33,098 bases of DNA from Verrucomicrobiota bacterium (GCA_028873125.1 JAGWMQ010000025.1:1-33098); one strand, 5' to 3'; positions 23,578 through 31,981 are shown, numbered from the stretch's first letter. Made by a program: numbers and translations. The notes: generated from the letters alone by a model not told the origin.

Positions 23578-25449
23578 TCAGTGCGCGGGGGTGGAAATGC
23601 GGGGCGCCGCGGGCTTCGCGATCTCCGGCTCGTTTTGCGGCGTGAAGTCGGTGTCGTGGCCGGGCACGCTGTATTCGTAGGGGCCGCGATAGACGCGCGG
23701 AACCTGCGCGAAATTGCCGTGCGGCGGCGGCGTGGGCGTCTGCCAGTCCAGCGTCGTGGCCTGCCAGGGATTGTCGCTGTGGGTTTCCTCGCCGTGTTTG
23801 AGGCTCCAGAACAGGTTGATGATGAACGGAATCTGCGCCAGGCCCAGGCACATGGCGCCCCACAGGATCCACGTGTGCAGGGCCATGATGTCGTTGGGCA
23901 GCGTGTCGGGCACGCCGGGCACGCGCGCCGCCGAATAATTCGCGCCGCCATCGGCCATGCGCCGCAACATGCCTTCCATGCCCTGGGCGAACATCGGCAT
24001 GAAGACGACGTTCATGAAAATGAACGAACCCCAGAAATGCACCCGGCCCCAGAACTCATTCATCCGCCGTCCGGTCATCTTGGGCAGCCAGTAATAAATC
24101 CCGGCAAAGAGAGCAAAAATCGTCCCCGGCGCCACCACGTAATGGAAGTGCGCGATGACGTAATAGGTGTCGTGCAGGTAAATGTCCGCCGGCGCCAGCC
24201 CCAGCGGCAGGCCGGTCAGACCGCCGATGCCGAACATCGGCAGAAACGCAAGGCAAAAGAGCATCGGCGTGTTGAACCGGATGGAGCCGCCCCACAACGA
24301 GATCAGCAGGCACGTCAGAATGATGACCGAGGGAATGGAAATCGCCAGCGTCGTCGCCTGGAAAAACGTGGCGATCTTGGTGCCCATGCCCGTCAGATAC
24401 ATGTGGTGGGCCCAGACGATGAACGAGAGAAACCCGATGGACAGCGTCGAATAGACCAATGATTTGTAGCCCCAGATCGGCTTGCGCGTGTTGTTGGCGA
24501 TGATTTCGCAAACGATGCCCATTGCCGGCAGGATCAACACATACACTTCCGGGTGGCCCAGGAACCAGAACAGATGCTGCCAGAGCAGCGGGCTGCCGCC
24601 GCCGCTGACGTGCGCCAGTTGGCCGCCCGCCGCCAGGCCCGTCGGCAAAAAGAAACTCGTGTGCGCCACCCGGTCCATCAACTGCATGATGCCCGCCGCC
24701 TCCAGCGGTGGAAAGGCCAGCAGCAGCAGGAAGGCCGTCACGAACTGCGCCCAGACGAAAAACGGCAGCCGCAGCCAGGTCATGCCCGGCGCGCGCAGTT
24801 GAATGATCGTGGCGATGAAATTCACCGCGCCCAGGAGCGACGACGTGATCAGCAGGATCATGCCGATCAGCCAGAAGACCTGTCCGTCGGTCGGAATCGA
24901 GGTCGCCAGCGGCGAATACGAGGTCCAGCCCGCCTGCGCCGCGCCGCCGGGGATGAAGAAACTCACCAGCATGACGATGCCGCCCAGCACGTAGGCCTGA
25001 TAACTGGCCATGTTCACCCGCGGAAAGGCCATGTCCGGCGCGCCGATCATCAGCGGCACGACGTAGTTGCCGAAGGCGGCGAAGGCCAGCGGCACCACAC
25101 CCAGAAAGATCATGATCGTTCCATGCATTGCCCCGAAGGAATTGTACAGCTCCGCCGAGATCGCCCCCTTGGGCGCCTGGGTCGGGCCTAGCATCTTTTC
25201 CAACAGCGGCCCCAGGACGGGGACCGGCTGGCCCGGATGCGCGATCTGCCAGCGCATCATCAGCATCAGGAAAAATCCGAACAGCAGGAAACACAGCGCG
25301 GTGAAACCGTACTGGATGCCGATGACCTTGTGGTCGGTGGAAAAGACGCAGCCGCGCCAGAAACCCGGCTCGTGATGAGCATGCCCGTCGTGCGCCGCGT
25401 GCGCCTCGCGCTCGCGATAGGGCGGAAATTGCTCAACGATGGCGTCCAT
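23578..25449 (-). CDS. coxA: Cytochrome c oxidase subunit I
   Basis: Catalytic heme-copper subunit that reduces O2 to water and pumps protons. It has 623 residues from the ATG at 25449; the frame upstream is repeat sequence. Visible ligands are His109 in AMHGTIM (heme a) and His299 with the cross-linked Tyr303 in GHPEVY (CuB). His348-His349 in WAHHMY complete CuB, and His434 and His436 in IAHFHYV bind heme a3 and heme a. Glu301 in GHPEVY marks the type A1 D-channel exit. The N-terminus has a His-rich stretch (HAAHDGHAHHEPG). No fusion to subunit III is present. It lies 103 nt downstream of ctaB, behind a hairpin repeat. Confidence 0.98.
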   Translation of the reverse strand: MDAIVEQFPPYREREAHAAHDGHAHHEPGFWRGCVFSTDHKVIGIQYGFTALCFLLFGFFLMLMMRWQIAHPGQPVPVLGPLLEKMLGPTQAPKGAISAELYNSFGAMHGTIMIFLGVVPLAFAAFGNYVVPLMIGAPDMAFPRVNMASYQAYVLGGIVMLVSFFIPGGAAQAGWTSYSPLATSIPTDGQVFWLIGMILLITSSLLGAVNFIATIIQLRAPGMTWLRLPFFVWAQFVTAFLLLLAFPPLEAAGIMQLMDRVAHTSFFLPTGLAAGGQLAHVSGGGSPLLWQHLFWFLGHPEVYVLILPAMGIVCEIIANNTRKPIWGYKSLVYSTLSIGFLSFIVWAHHMYLTGMGTKIATFFQATTLAISIPSVIILTCLLISLWGGSIRFNTPMLFCLAFLPMFGIGGLTGLPLGLAPADIYLHDTYYVIAHFHYVVAPGTIFALFAGIYYWLPKMTGRRMNEFWGRVHFWGSFIFMNVVFMPMFAQGMEGMLRRMADGGANYSAARVPGVPDTLPNDIMALHTWILWGAMCLGLAQIPFIINLFWSLKHGEETHSDNPWQATTLDWQTPTPPPHGNFAQVPRVYRGPYEYSVPGHDTDFTPQNEPEIAKPAAPRISTPAH

Positions 25450-25460
25450 ATTTGTTAACT

Positions 25461-25547
25461 CGCAATGCGTTGAAGCGTTGAAGCATTGAAGCGGAAGGCC
25501 CGACCAACGCGCTTCCACGTTTCACGCTTTAACGCTTCCACGTTTGT
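25461..25547. repeat. Imperfect inverted repeat with TTGAAGC units between ctaB and coxA
   Basis: The left arm has three TTGAAGC units (GTTGAAGCGTTGAAGCATTGAAGCG). The right arm carries CGCTTCCACG, CGCTTTAACG and CGCTTCCACG, roughly its reverse complement. The element fills most of the 103-nt gap between the ctaB stop and the coxA start. I recall similar 'FNAST'/'EALKRE' repeat-derived sequences in Verrucomicrobia. As RNA it would form a long imperfect stem just before coxA, possibly affecting the balance between ctaB and coxA. Confidence 0.6.
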
Positions 25548-25552
25548 CATTT

Positions 25553-26455
25553 TCACTTCACTTTGTCCAGCACCGCCAGCACCAGGAGCAGCGGCAGATA
25601 CAAGATCGAGGCCAGAAACAACTGCCGCGCGCGGGCGAGCGTCAATTGCCGCGCAAACTGGACCGCGCACCACAGGAATCCGGCGCTCAAAAGGACCGCG
25701 CCGATGAGGTAAAGCATTCCGGCCATCTTGAGCAGGAACGGCCACAGGCTCACGATACACAGCGCCCAGGCATGGCTGACGGACTGGCGTCCGGTCCGCC
25801 GGCCATCAGCGTCCACGACCGGCAACATCTTGAAGCCGGCCCGGGCGTAGTCGTCGCGGTAAATCCAAGCGATGGCCATGAAATGGGGGATTTGCCAGAA
25901 GGCGACAATCGCAAACAACGCCCAGCCTTCGCTGTCCAATCCGCCCCTGGCCGCCGTCCAGCCCATCAGCGCCGGTAGCGCCCCGGGCACCGCGCCGACC
26001 GCCGTGTTCAGCCAGGTGGCGCGCTTGAGCGGCGTGTAAAGGAAGAGATAACTGGTCAGCGTCACTGCGCCCAGCACACTGGTCAGCGGATTGACCGCCA
26101 GCGCGAGGTAAACCAGACCGGCGACCGAGGCGAGGCCGCCGAAAACCGCGGCCGTCAGGGGTTGGAGCCGGCCCGACGGCAGCGGCCGGTCCTGCGTGCG
26201 GCGCATCTTCGCGTCGTAGTCGCGTTCGAGCCACTGGTTCAATGCCGCCGCGCCGGACGCGACCAGCGCCGTGCCCGCGAGCGCGTTGAAAAAGAGCATG
26301 AAATCCATCGCCCGTTCGCCGAAGTAAAACCCGACGGCGGTCGTCAGCAACACCAGCGTGGTCAGCCGCGCCTTGGTCAGGTCGGCCAAAACCGCCGCCC
26401 AGCTTTTCTCCACGATGGGCGTCGCGCCCAGAATTTCTACAGAGATCTCTTTCAT
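25553..26455 (-). CDS. ctaB: Heme O synthase (protoheme IX farnesyltransferase)
   Basis: UbiA-type membrane prenyltransferase that adds a farnesyl group to heme B to give heme O, the precursor of heme A. It has 300 residues from the ATG at 26455 and about nine membrane helices. The first Asp-rich prenyl-diphosphate motif is Asn73..Asp79..Asp81, followed by MRRTQDRPLPSGR; the second is WIYRDDYARAGFKMLP. It starts 1 nt after the ctaA stop. The longer frame to 26569 is overlap with ctaA. Together with ctaA it supplies heme A to coxA downstream. Confidence 0.97.
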   Translation of the reverse strand: MKEISVEILGATPIVEKSWAAVLADLTKARLTTLVLLTTAVGFYFGERAMDFMLFFNALAGTALVASGAAALNQWLERDYDAKMRRTQDRPLPSGRLQPLTAAVFGGLASVAGLVYLALAVNPLTSVLGAVTLTSYLFLYTPLKRATWLNTAVGAVPGALPALMGWTAARGGLDSEGWALFAIVAFWQIPHFMAIAWIYRDDYARAGFKMLPVVDADGRRTGRQSVSHAWALCIVSLWPFLLKMAGMLYLIGAVLLSAGFLWCAVQFARQLTLARARQLFLASILYLPLLLVLAVLDKVK

Positions 26456-26456
26456 G

Positions 26457-27605
26457 TCACTTGTTTGCCGCCAGCGCCGGGTGCGCGCCAATCGGCGCGG
26501 CGTCTGCGGCGCGCGGTTCTTCAGGGCCAAGATCACGAACCGCGGCCATGGCCGTCCGGCGGAAGGCAATCAGACACCACATCGCGCCGGTCGCCAGCGA
26601 CAACGCGCCACCCAGGACGTGCAGCGTCGCCACGTCGGCAGCCTTGTTCGACCAGGTGGTCCAGGCGCCCAGCGCGATTTGCGCGAGGATCAGCGCCAGC
26701 CAGAAGAGCGACAGGCGCCGGTAAAGTCTGCATTCAAGTTCCGGGCCGCTTCCCGATTTGCGCGGATGCGGACGATGCGCCATCCAAGCGCACCCTGCCA
26801 CGGCAAGCAAAATCAAAACCGCGGTGATGCGATGCGCCATTTGCAAAATGATCTGGAAGGCCGTGATCGGATTTTCCGCGATCGCGCTGATGCGATGTTC
26901 GTTGTAACCGGCCACGGCGGCGGCGCTGGTGTCCGGCCACAGTTTTCCATAGGCCAGGGGAAAATCCGGGATCGCCAGGCCGGCGTGCGCCTGGCGCATC
27001 GTGGCGCCGATGATCAATTGGCCGAAAATCAAAAGGGTCGTGAACAGGACCAGCCGGCGCAAATTTGTCCCGGCAGGGTGGACTGTTCCGCCCGTGTCAA
27101 GGGCGGACGGAGAGCCGACCGCCTGAACGGTTTGCAGATTCTGCCAAAACCGGCTGGTGAACAGCGCGATGGCCGCCATCAACACGAAAAACAATTGCCC
27201 GACGATGGCATGAATAATGCCGAGATGGGCGTTCAACAAAACCACGCGCAACCCGCCCAGCACGCCCTGCGCGACCACGCCCAAAAGCGCGGTCACGCCC
27301 AGCCAGCGCATCCAACGCCGGGGTTCCTTGACCCAGAGCCACACCGCCAGAATCGTCGTCAGCAGCCCGACCCCCGAGGCCAGCAGGCGGTGGGTGTGCT
27401 CGTAAAAAATGCCGCCGACCCAGTCCTTGATCGGGAAGAAAAACATGTTATACCCGTAGCTGTTGGGCCAGTCGGGCACGGACATGCCGGCGTTGTGGCT
27501 GGTGACCAGTCCCCCCAAGCCGAGGAGCAGGAACGTCACGACCGCGGTCAGCGCCGCAAACCGGCGCAGCCACGGATTGTCCTGTATCGGCTCGTTTTTG
27601 AGCAT
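26457..27605 (-). CDS. ctaA: Heme A synthase
   Basis: Cox15/CtaA-family membrane monooxygenase-like enzyme that oxidises the C8 methyl of heme O to a formyl group, giving heme A. It has 382 residues and eight helices in two four-helix halves. Heme-ligand histidines are in FYEHTHRL (His70, His72), LNAHLGIIHA (His127, His132), QMAHRI (His258) and TLHVLGG (His329). An N-terminal conserved LVTSHNAGMSVPDWP segment is present. The loop at 158-182 contains a GC hairpin (GGGCGGA/TCCGCCC), judged coincidental. It lies 46 nt downstream of the cupredoxin-like gene. Confidence 0.96.
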   Translation of the reverse strand: MLKNEPIQDNPWLRRFAALTAVVTFLLLGLGGLVTSHNAGMSVPDWPNSYGYNMFFFPIKDWVGGIFYEHTHRLLASGVGLLTTILAVWLWVKEPRRWMRWLGVTALLGVVAQGVLGGLRVVLLNAHLGIIHAIVGQLFFVLMAAIALFTSRFWQNLQTVQAVGSPSALDTGGTVHPAGTNLRRLVLFTTLLIFGQLIIGATMRQAHAGLAIPDFPLAYGKLWPDTSAAAVAGYNEHRISAIAENPITAFQIILQMAHRITAVLILLAVAGCAWMAHRPHPRKSGSGPELECRLYRRLSLFWLALILAQIALGAWTTWSNKAADVATLHVLGGALSLATGAMWCLIAFRRTAMAAVRDLGPEEPRAADAAPIGAHPALAANK

Positions 27606-27651
27606 TCGGAAAAAGCGCCCCGGCGCGCCCGCCGGAGCTTCCCCACTTAAA

Positions 27652-28353
27652 TTACTTGATGTGGTAGGTGAAATTCACCGTCACGTCGCTGTCCTTGACG
27701 TCCACTTCCTTGGTCTGTACGCCAAGTTTGCGGTGGTCGGCCTCCACGGTGTAGTGGCCGGGGGGCACGTTTTTGATGACGAATTTGCCGGTTTTGTCGC
27801 TGACGCCGTAGTAAGGACTGTCCATCACACTCACCCAGGCGAACATCCACGGATGCACGTCGCACTTGAAGGTGATGAACATCTCCGGCTTGAGAAACGT
27901 AAAGGTCAGGTCCGGACTGCCGGGCATCTGCACGTTGTTGTGCTCGGGATTGCCCGCCACGGTGGTGATCACGTGGACGTTGTGGATGCACTTGTCCGAA
28001 TTCCGCACCAGAAGTTTTTGTCCGGTCTGAATGGCCAGGATCTGGGGTCGGTAAAGCCCGCCCTTCTGGTCAAGCAAGGCGGGCGGCTGACTGGCGCCGG
28101 TGGATTTGCCGGTGACATTTTTCAAAAAGACCACCACGTCGCCCAAGCCGTGATTCGGTCCCACGACGTAGAAATGCGTGGTGGGAGTGCTGGTGTACAT
28201 CTTGCTGAAATTCGGGTCGTTCATCAGCGGCGTGTAGGGCACTTCGGGGGGCGGCGTGCCGTCGAGGGTGATGGTGCCGATGATGTCCGCCGCGCGCACC
28301 GCTGTTTGAACCGCCAGCGCCGCCATCAAAACCAACACTGAAAAAGCTTTCAT
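27652..28353 (-). CDS. Periplasmic cupredoxin-like protein with carboxypeptidase-regulatory-like C-terminus
   Basis: A 233-residue exported protein, probably a copper electron carrier or copper-handling factor for the oxidase. The signal peptide ends near residue 21 (TAVRA before ADI). Residues about 22-180 form a cupredoxin-like domain with likely copper ligands His124/His127 (CIHNVH), Cys164, His167 and Met170 (FKCDVHPWM). Residues 183-233 are a carboxypeptidase-regulatory-like beta domain (YYGVSDKTGKFVIKNVPPG). The ATG at 28353 has an AGAGGA ribosome-binding site. It is the first gene after the TGTGA-N6-TCACA palindrome and 46 nt upstream of ctaA, hence the probable first gene of the oxidase operon. 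Whether the site binds copper as type 1 is inferred. Confidence 0.82.
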   Translation of the reverse strand: MKAFSVLVLMAALAVQTAVRAADIIGTITLDGTPPPEVPYTPLMNDPNFSKMYTSTPTTHFYVVGPNHGLGDVVVFLKNVTGKSTGASQPPALLDQKGGLYRPQILAIQTGQKLLVRNSDKCIHNVHVITTVAGNPEHNNVQMPGSPDLTFTFLKPEMFITFKCDVHPWMFAWVSVMDSPYYGVSDKTGKFVIKNVPPGHYTVEADHRKLGVQTKEVDVKDSDVTVNFTYHIK

Positions 28354-28423
28354 CTTTATTGTCCTCTCAATCGCAAAATACAGTCACACCCTATCACTGG
28401 CCTCCGGGCCGGGCAAGAAAATA

Positions 28424-28439
28424 TGTGAAAATTTTCACA
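28424..28439. promoter_or_regulatory. Perfect CRP/FNR-family-like operator palindrome
   Basis: TGTGAAAATTTTCACA is a perfect 16-bp palindrome and matches the E. coli CRP consensus TGTGA-N6-TCACA exactly. It lies 71-86 nt upstream of the cupredoxin ATG, in the 161-nt gap after ribH. A weak promoter-like pair follows on the minus strand: TTGCCC at 28416-28411 and TAGGGT at 28393-28388, 17 nt apart. The spacing would place the site about 50 nt before the start of transcription. Regulation by a Crp/Fnr-family protein is inferred. Confidence 0.6.
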
Positions 28440-28514
28440 AGCCCTCATCCACGCCATTTCTTTTTGTTTTGATGATGCGGCCGCCCAGGGTGTTCAATCC
28501 GTTTTTTCTGGAAT

Positions 28515-29018
28515 TCAACCGCACAGTTTTTCCATAACCCGCGCCATCTCCAGGGCGGTCTGCGCCGCCTCGGTTCCGCGATTGTGCTGGGGATCGAGGC
28601 AGCGGACGCGCGCCTGGGCCTCATTTTCCAGGAGCAGGACTTCGTGAATGACGGGGATTCCGTGTTCCAACTGGATTTTCATCAGCGCCTGGCTGACGGC
28701 CTCGCCGATGTGCGCGGCGTGGACGGTCTCGCCGCGCAAAATGACGCCCAGGCAGATGATGGCGGACAGGCGTGAGCCGCCGGAGGCCTGGCGCGCCGCC
28801 GGCGAGGAGGCTGCCCGTGCCAATTGCGCCGCCGCGACCGGAATTTCATACGCGCCGGGCACACGGATGATTTGGGCCTTCCCGGCGCCGGCGCGCTTCA
28901 ATTCACTTTGCGCGGCGCGCAGCAGGGCGTCCACGTAGCGCGCGTTGTAGCGCGAGGCGACGATGGCAAAGGCACCGTCCGGCCGCTGAATCCTGGTTGG
29001 CTGAACCCGGCGAAGCAT
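28515..29018 (-). CDS. ribH: 6,7-dimethyl-8-ribityllumazine synthase
   Basis: Penultimate enzyme of riboflavin synthesis; it condenses 5-amino-6-ribitylamino-uracil with 3,4-dihydroxy-2-butanone 4-phosphate. It has 167 residues, a common size. Family marks are ASRYNARY (about 21-28), VPGAYEIP, the catalytic-His region LGVILRGETVHAAHIGEAVS, and the end HNRGTEAAQTALEM. About 10 extra residues (ARAASSPAARQASG) stand in the loop before the LGVILRG strand. It lies between a cytochrome c gene and the oxidase operon and may be transcribed with the cytochrome genes; flavin supply has no direct tie to the oxidase. Confidence 0.95.
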   Translation of the reverse strand: MLRRVQPTRIQRPDGAFAIVASRYNARYVDALLRAAQSELKRAGAGKAQIIRVPGAYEIPVAAAQLARAASSPAARQASGGSRLSAIICLGVILRGETVHAAHIGEAVSQALMKIQLEHGIPVIHEVLLLENEAQARVRCLDPQHNRGTEAAQTALEMARVMEKLCG

Positions 29019-29113
29019 CGCGGGGATTTAACCACGAAGCCAGGCCGACAGGCACGAATAATTTTGAAAATTGGCGACGAGACGCCCTGGTTCCGCCCCA
29101 TGCTGAGCCTGTT

Positions 29114-29962
29114 TTACTCGAATGGGTTTTTGGGTGCGGGCGCTGCAGAAGACGCGGGCGCGGGCGCGGGCGGGTGCGAACGGAGAGCCGCGACTTCTTC
29201 GGGCGTGACTTTAAGCCCGGCGTTTCCGAACGAATTGTAAACGTAGGTCAGGACGTTCGCGATGTCTTGGTCGTTGAGCGGAAGCGCCGGCATGGTGTTG
29301 TTGAATTTCTGCCCGTTCACCACCACTTCCCCCTGCCGGCCAAAGATGACGGTTTGAATCGCCCGGTCCTTGTCGGCGTTTAAGAAGTCCGATCCCGCCA
29401 GCGGTGGAAACACATTTGGCAGTCCCCGGCCGGTAGGTTGATGACAGGCGGCGCAAATGGAGGTAAAGATCCGCTTGCCCCGTTCGATCTGCTCGGCCTT
29501 CGATTCGGAAGCGCCGGGCGGTGGCGCCACCCCGCGCGGCGCTCCGTCGTCCGCCCAGTTCCGGATCGTCAGCCTATCCTCTTTGGTGATGGACAGCGCT
29601 TCCGGGCTGTTGGCAACCGGCATTGACTCCTTGTAATACGTTCCTTTCCAACTGTCCCATACGCGCCGCCGGATCTCCCAGCGATTGGCATAGGCAGTCT
29701 TATAGTTCAGCCAATCATAAATGAATCGGTCCTGCCGGTTATGGCATCGGGCACAATGCCCCATGATGATCGGGCGAATATCGTGCAGATAAGTCGGGGC
29801 TCGGTTTGTCGCCTCGGGAGTGTTGCTTCCATTCTCGTATGTGGCTATCGGCGCGCTCTGTGCCAAAGTCTTTGCGAACAGAATGCTCCCGAGCGCCACC
29901 GACGCACACGCCCAAACCAATCGTCCCCACCGCCGCGGTTTCAGCAATCGTAATATTTGCAT
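29114..29962 (-). CDS. Exported diheme cytochrome c
   Basis: A 282-residue periplasmic cytochrome with two CxxCH heme sites: CARCH at 70-74 and CAACH at 170-174. A signal peptide or anchor covers about residues 13-35 (LVWACASVALGSILFAKTLA). The N-terminal half (60-140) is of the planctomycete/Verrucomicrobia type with SMPV (Met115) as a likely axial ligand. The C-terminal half is a class I cytochrome c domain with NTMPALPL providing the Met. An Ala/Pro-rich tail follows. It is 46 nt downstream of the porin gene and probably in the same transcript. It could feed the oxidase subunit II; the donor is unknown. Confidence 0.9.
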   Translation of the reverse strand: MQILRLLKPRRWGRLVWACASVALGSILFAKTLAQSAPIATYENGSNTPEATNRAPTYLHDIRPIIMGHCARCHNRQDRFIYDWLNYKTAYANRWEIRRRVWDSWKGTYYKESMPVANSPEALSITKEDRLTIRNWADDGAPRGVAPPPGASESKAEQIERGKRIFTSICAACHQPTGRGLPNVFPPLAGSDFLNADKDRAIQTVIFGRQGEVVVNGQKFNNTMPALPLNDQDIANVLTYVYNSFGNAGLKVTPEEVAALRSHPPAPAPASSAAPAPKNPFE

Positions 29963-30008
29963 GGGTGCCGTTGGTTCGAATAACTAATCGCGATGTTCAT
30001 GACCGGGT

Positions 30009-31424
30009 TTAAAATCCCAAGGAAAGCTGCAACAATAGTTGGTTGGCTTGGGAGGGATCGGTGCTGTGGAGAAACTCATAGTCGCCTTCAACGAGCAGAG
30101 TGTTCGTGATGTAGTAGATGAAACCCAGGGTGTATCGCTGCGTTGAAGTCCCAAGCCCGTCGTGCAGCGAGTCGTAGCGTCCGACGAGTTCCACGTTGTT
30201 GACGACGGGCATCTCCAGATCCAAGCCAGCCAGTTTGTAGCCAGTCTGCACCCACCATCCTTGTTGATGGATCTGACCGCTATCGCTTCCAAAGCGGGTC
30301 ATGACATATTCACCTTTCGTCTCGAAATAAGGTCCCAAGTGCAGGGCCGCGTCGAGCACTCCCGCCGACCAGAGGTGATTGCCGGCGTCATCCCATTCCC
30401 CCGATTGGCCGGAGATTCCGACCTCCAAATCGTAATGAGGTTTATACGGGAACGGCAAAAACACGCCGAGGCGCGCGCCTCCTGACGGTTGACCGTGCAG
30501 ATTCGCCACGGTGTTATCGGATCGGAGCCCCACGTTCCCCCCCAAATCCAGCGCGTCGGGATTTCCGGTCCCGTTCGACGAACTCGGCCCGTTCACGCCA
30601 TACACCTGATAATTAACGAACGAGCCGGAGTCGCCCAGCGGAACCGCCCCTTGCAACTGCGCTCCCACGCCTGCGCCGGGAACAAGACCCACAGCCAGCG
30701 GATCATCGGGGATCTCATTCAGCCACCCCGCGCTCCGCTCGCTATAGGTTCCGAGCGGCAGCAACAGGTCTCCGGCCATGAAGGTCAGGTAGTCATTCAT
30801 CACATAATCCAACTGCGCGAAACTCAAGTCGAATGAGGCCGAGGCGCCGCTGTCGTGGGTTCCGGGAGTCATCACTGTCTGACCGCTTGCATTGGTTGTC
30901 GTCCCTTCGGAAGACCCGTTCTGCAACGTGGTGTCAAAGCCGGCCTCAAACAAAATGTTGTCCCCGGCGCGATACAGAAAAATGGGCGCAAAATCGGCCA
31001 GCAAAAACGCCCCGTGCTGTCCTGATGTTTTGGCGTATTGAACCTCCGCGTCGCCCAAAATCATGAAGTTGTGATTGACAGTGGCCTCGTCAATGGGCTG
31101 CCTCGGAATCGGTTGCGTTTGGGCGGCCTCGACGATTCTCTGTTCCGTGTTCGTAGCCAGTTGCTGTGTTTCGGCCAGCTTCTGCTGAAGCTGTCGGATT
31201 TGTTCCTGATCCCGTTGGTGGACCTGTGCCGCAACGGCATTCGTCCGTTCCAAACCGTGAAGCTCCTCGCTCAACTTCTGCACCGTCTCCTTCAAGGCGT
31301 TGAAGTCAGCGTCGCTCACCTCGGCCACCGCACGCGGCGGCAGCGACATTCCCATGGCGCAGCCCGCGACCGCCAGCCCGAGGGTCCAGCAGCGGGCCTT
31401 GGTTGTTGTTTTCATTCGAGGCAT
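30009..31424 (-). CDS. Outer-membrane porin with N-terminal coiled coil
   Basis: A 471-residue outer-membrane beta-barrel protein from the ATG at 31424 (a second ATG at 31415 is possible). A signal peptide covers about residues 4-35. It is followed by a coiled coil (about 38-100, LNALKETVQKLSEELHGLER-like heptads), then a long barrel of alternating aromatic/polar strands ending in a terminal Phe (LQLSLGF). This layout is that of phosphate-selective OprO/OprP-like or other periplasm-anchored porins. The substrate is unknown. It stands between two cytochrome c genes (20 nt and 46 nt apart). The longer frame to 31853 overlaps the monoheme cytochrome and is rejected. Confidence 0.85.
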   Translation of the reverse strand: MPRMKTTTKARCWTLGLAVAGCAMGMSLPPRAVAEVSDADFNALKETVQKLSEELHGLERTNAVAAQVHQRDQEQIRQLQQKLAETQQLATNTEQRIVEAAQTQPIPRQPIDEATVNHNFMILGDAEVQYAKTSGQHGAFLLADFAPIFLYRAGDNILFEAGFDTTLQNGSSEGTTTNASGQTVMTPGTHDSGASASFDLSFAQLDYVMNDYLTFMAGDLLLPLGTYSERSAGWLNEIPDDPLAVGLVPGAGVGAQLQGAVPLGDSGSFVNYQVYGVNGPSSSNGTGNPDALDLGGNVGLRSDNTVANLHGQPSGGARLGVFLPFPYKPHYDLEVGISGQSGEWDDAGNHLWSAGVLDAALHLGPYFETKGEYVMTRFGSDSGQIHQQGWWVQTGYKLAGLDLEMPVVNNVELVGRYDSLHDGLGTSTQRYTLGFIYYITNTLLVEGDYEFLHSTDPSQANQLLLQLSLGF

Positions 31425-31444
31425 GTAAGTGGTGGACGGGCCGC

Positions 31445-31831
31445 TCAACGCCCGCTGTTTTCCTGGAGGTACTGCAAAATCAGTTTTGCCTGTTTTGCGG
31501 GAATGTTCGCGCGCGCCTGCATGTGGAGCATGATGGTTTTCCATTGCGCCCCGGTGCGCTCGGTTGGATAGCGCTCCTGGTGGCACCGGTTGCAGTTGAT
31601 CGAATAAAGCTCGGCGCCGGTGATCTGCCTTTTGAGCAACGGCTTCTTCGCCTCCGGCACTTTGGCCTTCACGGCCACGGAATTGGTCGGCGCCGGCGCG
31701 GACTCCGCCTCCGGCGGCTGGGCCAAGGCCCAAGTCCAACCGAAGCTGATCAAAGCGACCAGGCAGACGCCGCCCAGCACTGGCGCGCGCCACCCAATTA
31801 CGCAGTGGTGTTTTCTTTGTGTCGTGTTCAT
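31445..31831 (-). CDS. Small monoheme cytochrome c
   Basis: A 128-residue exported or membrane-anchored cytochrome. A hydrophobic segment at about residues 18-37 is followed by a Pro/Ala-rich linker and one heme site, CNRCH at 80-84. The ITGAELYSINC lead-in and the downstream MLHMQARANIP segment (possible axial Met) are typical. It is first in the cytochrome-porin transcript, just behind a good promoter. Its partner is unknown. Confidence 0.88.
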   Translation of the reverse strand: MNTTQRKHHCVIGWRAPVLGGVCLVALISFGWTWALAQPPEAESAPAPTNSVAVKAKVPEAKKPLLKRQITGAELYSINCNRCHQERYPTERTGAQWKTIMLHMQARANIPAKQAKLILQYLQENSGR

Positions 31832-31874
31832 ATCGTAAAGCTTGGATGTTCAATGAAGTGAATACCTGATTCGC

Positions 31875-31902
31875 CTTATATTCAACATTTTTTGGCCGTC
31901 AA
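31875..31902 (-). promoter_or_regulatory. Sigma70-like promoter for the cytochrome-porin operon
   Basis: On the minus strand TTGACG (31902-31897) is followed after 16 nt by TATAAG (31880-31875); each box matches 5 of 6 consensus positions. Transcription would begin near 31868, about 37 nt before the monoheme cytochrome ATG at 31831. Confidence 0.6.
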
Positions 31903-31981
31903 GTGGCAAAATACGGCTTGAGCCGATTTTCATTGCCTCTTCTGCCGTGTCAACGGCCCACGAATTCCGTCTGCATTAGAA

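Noticed and set aside
27082-27112. GC hairpin (TCCGCCC/GGGCGGA) inside ctaA as a possible inserted repeat
   Set aside because: Only a 7-bp stem with no terminal repeats, in a loop that is variable in this family anyway; not enough to call an element.
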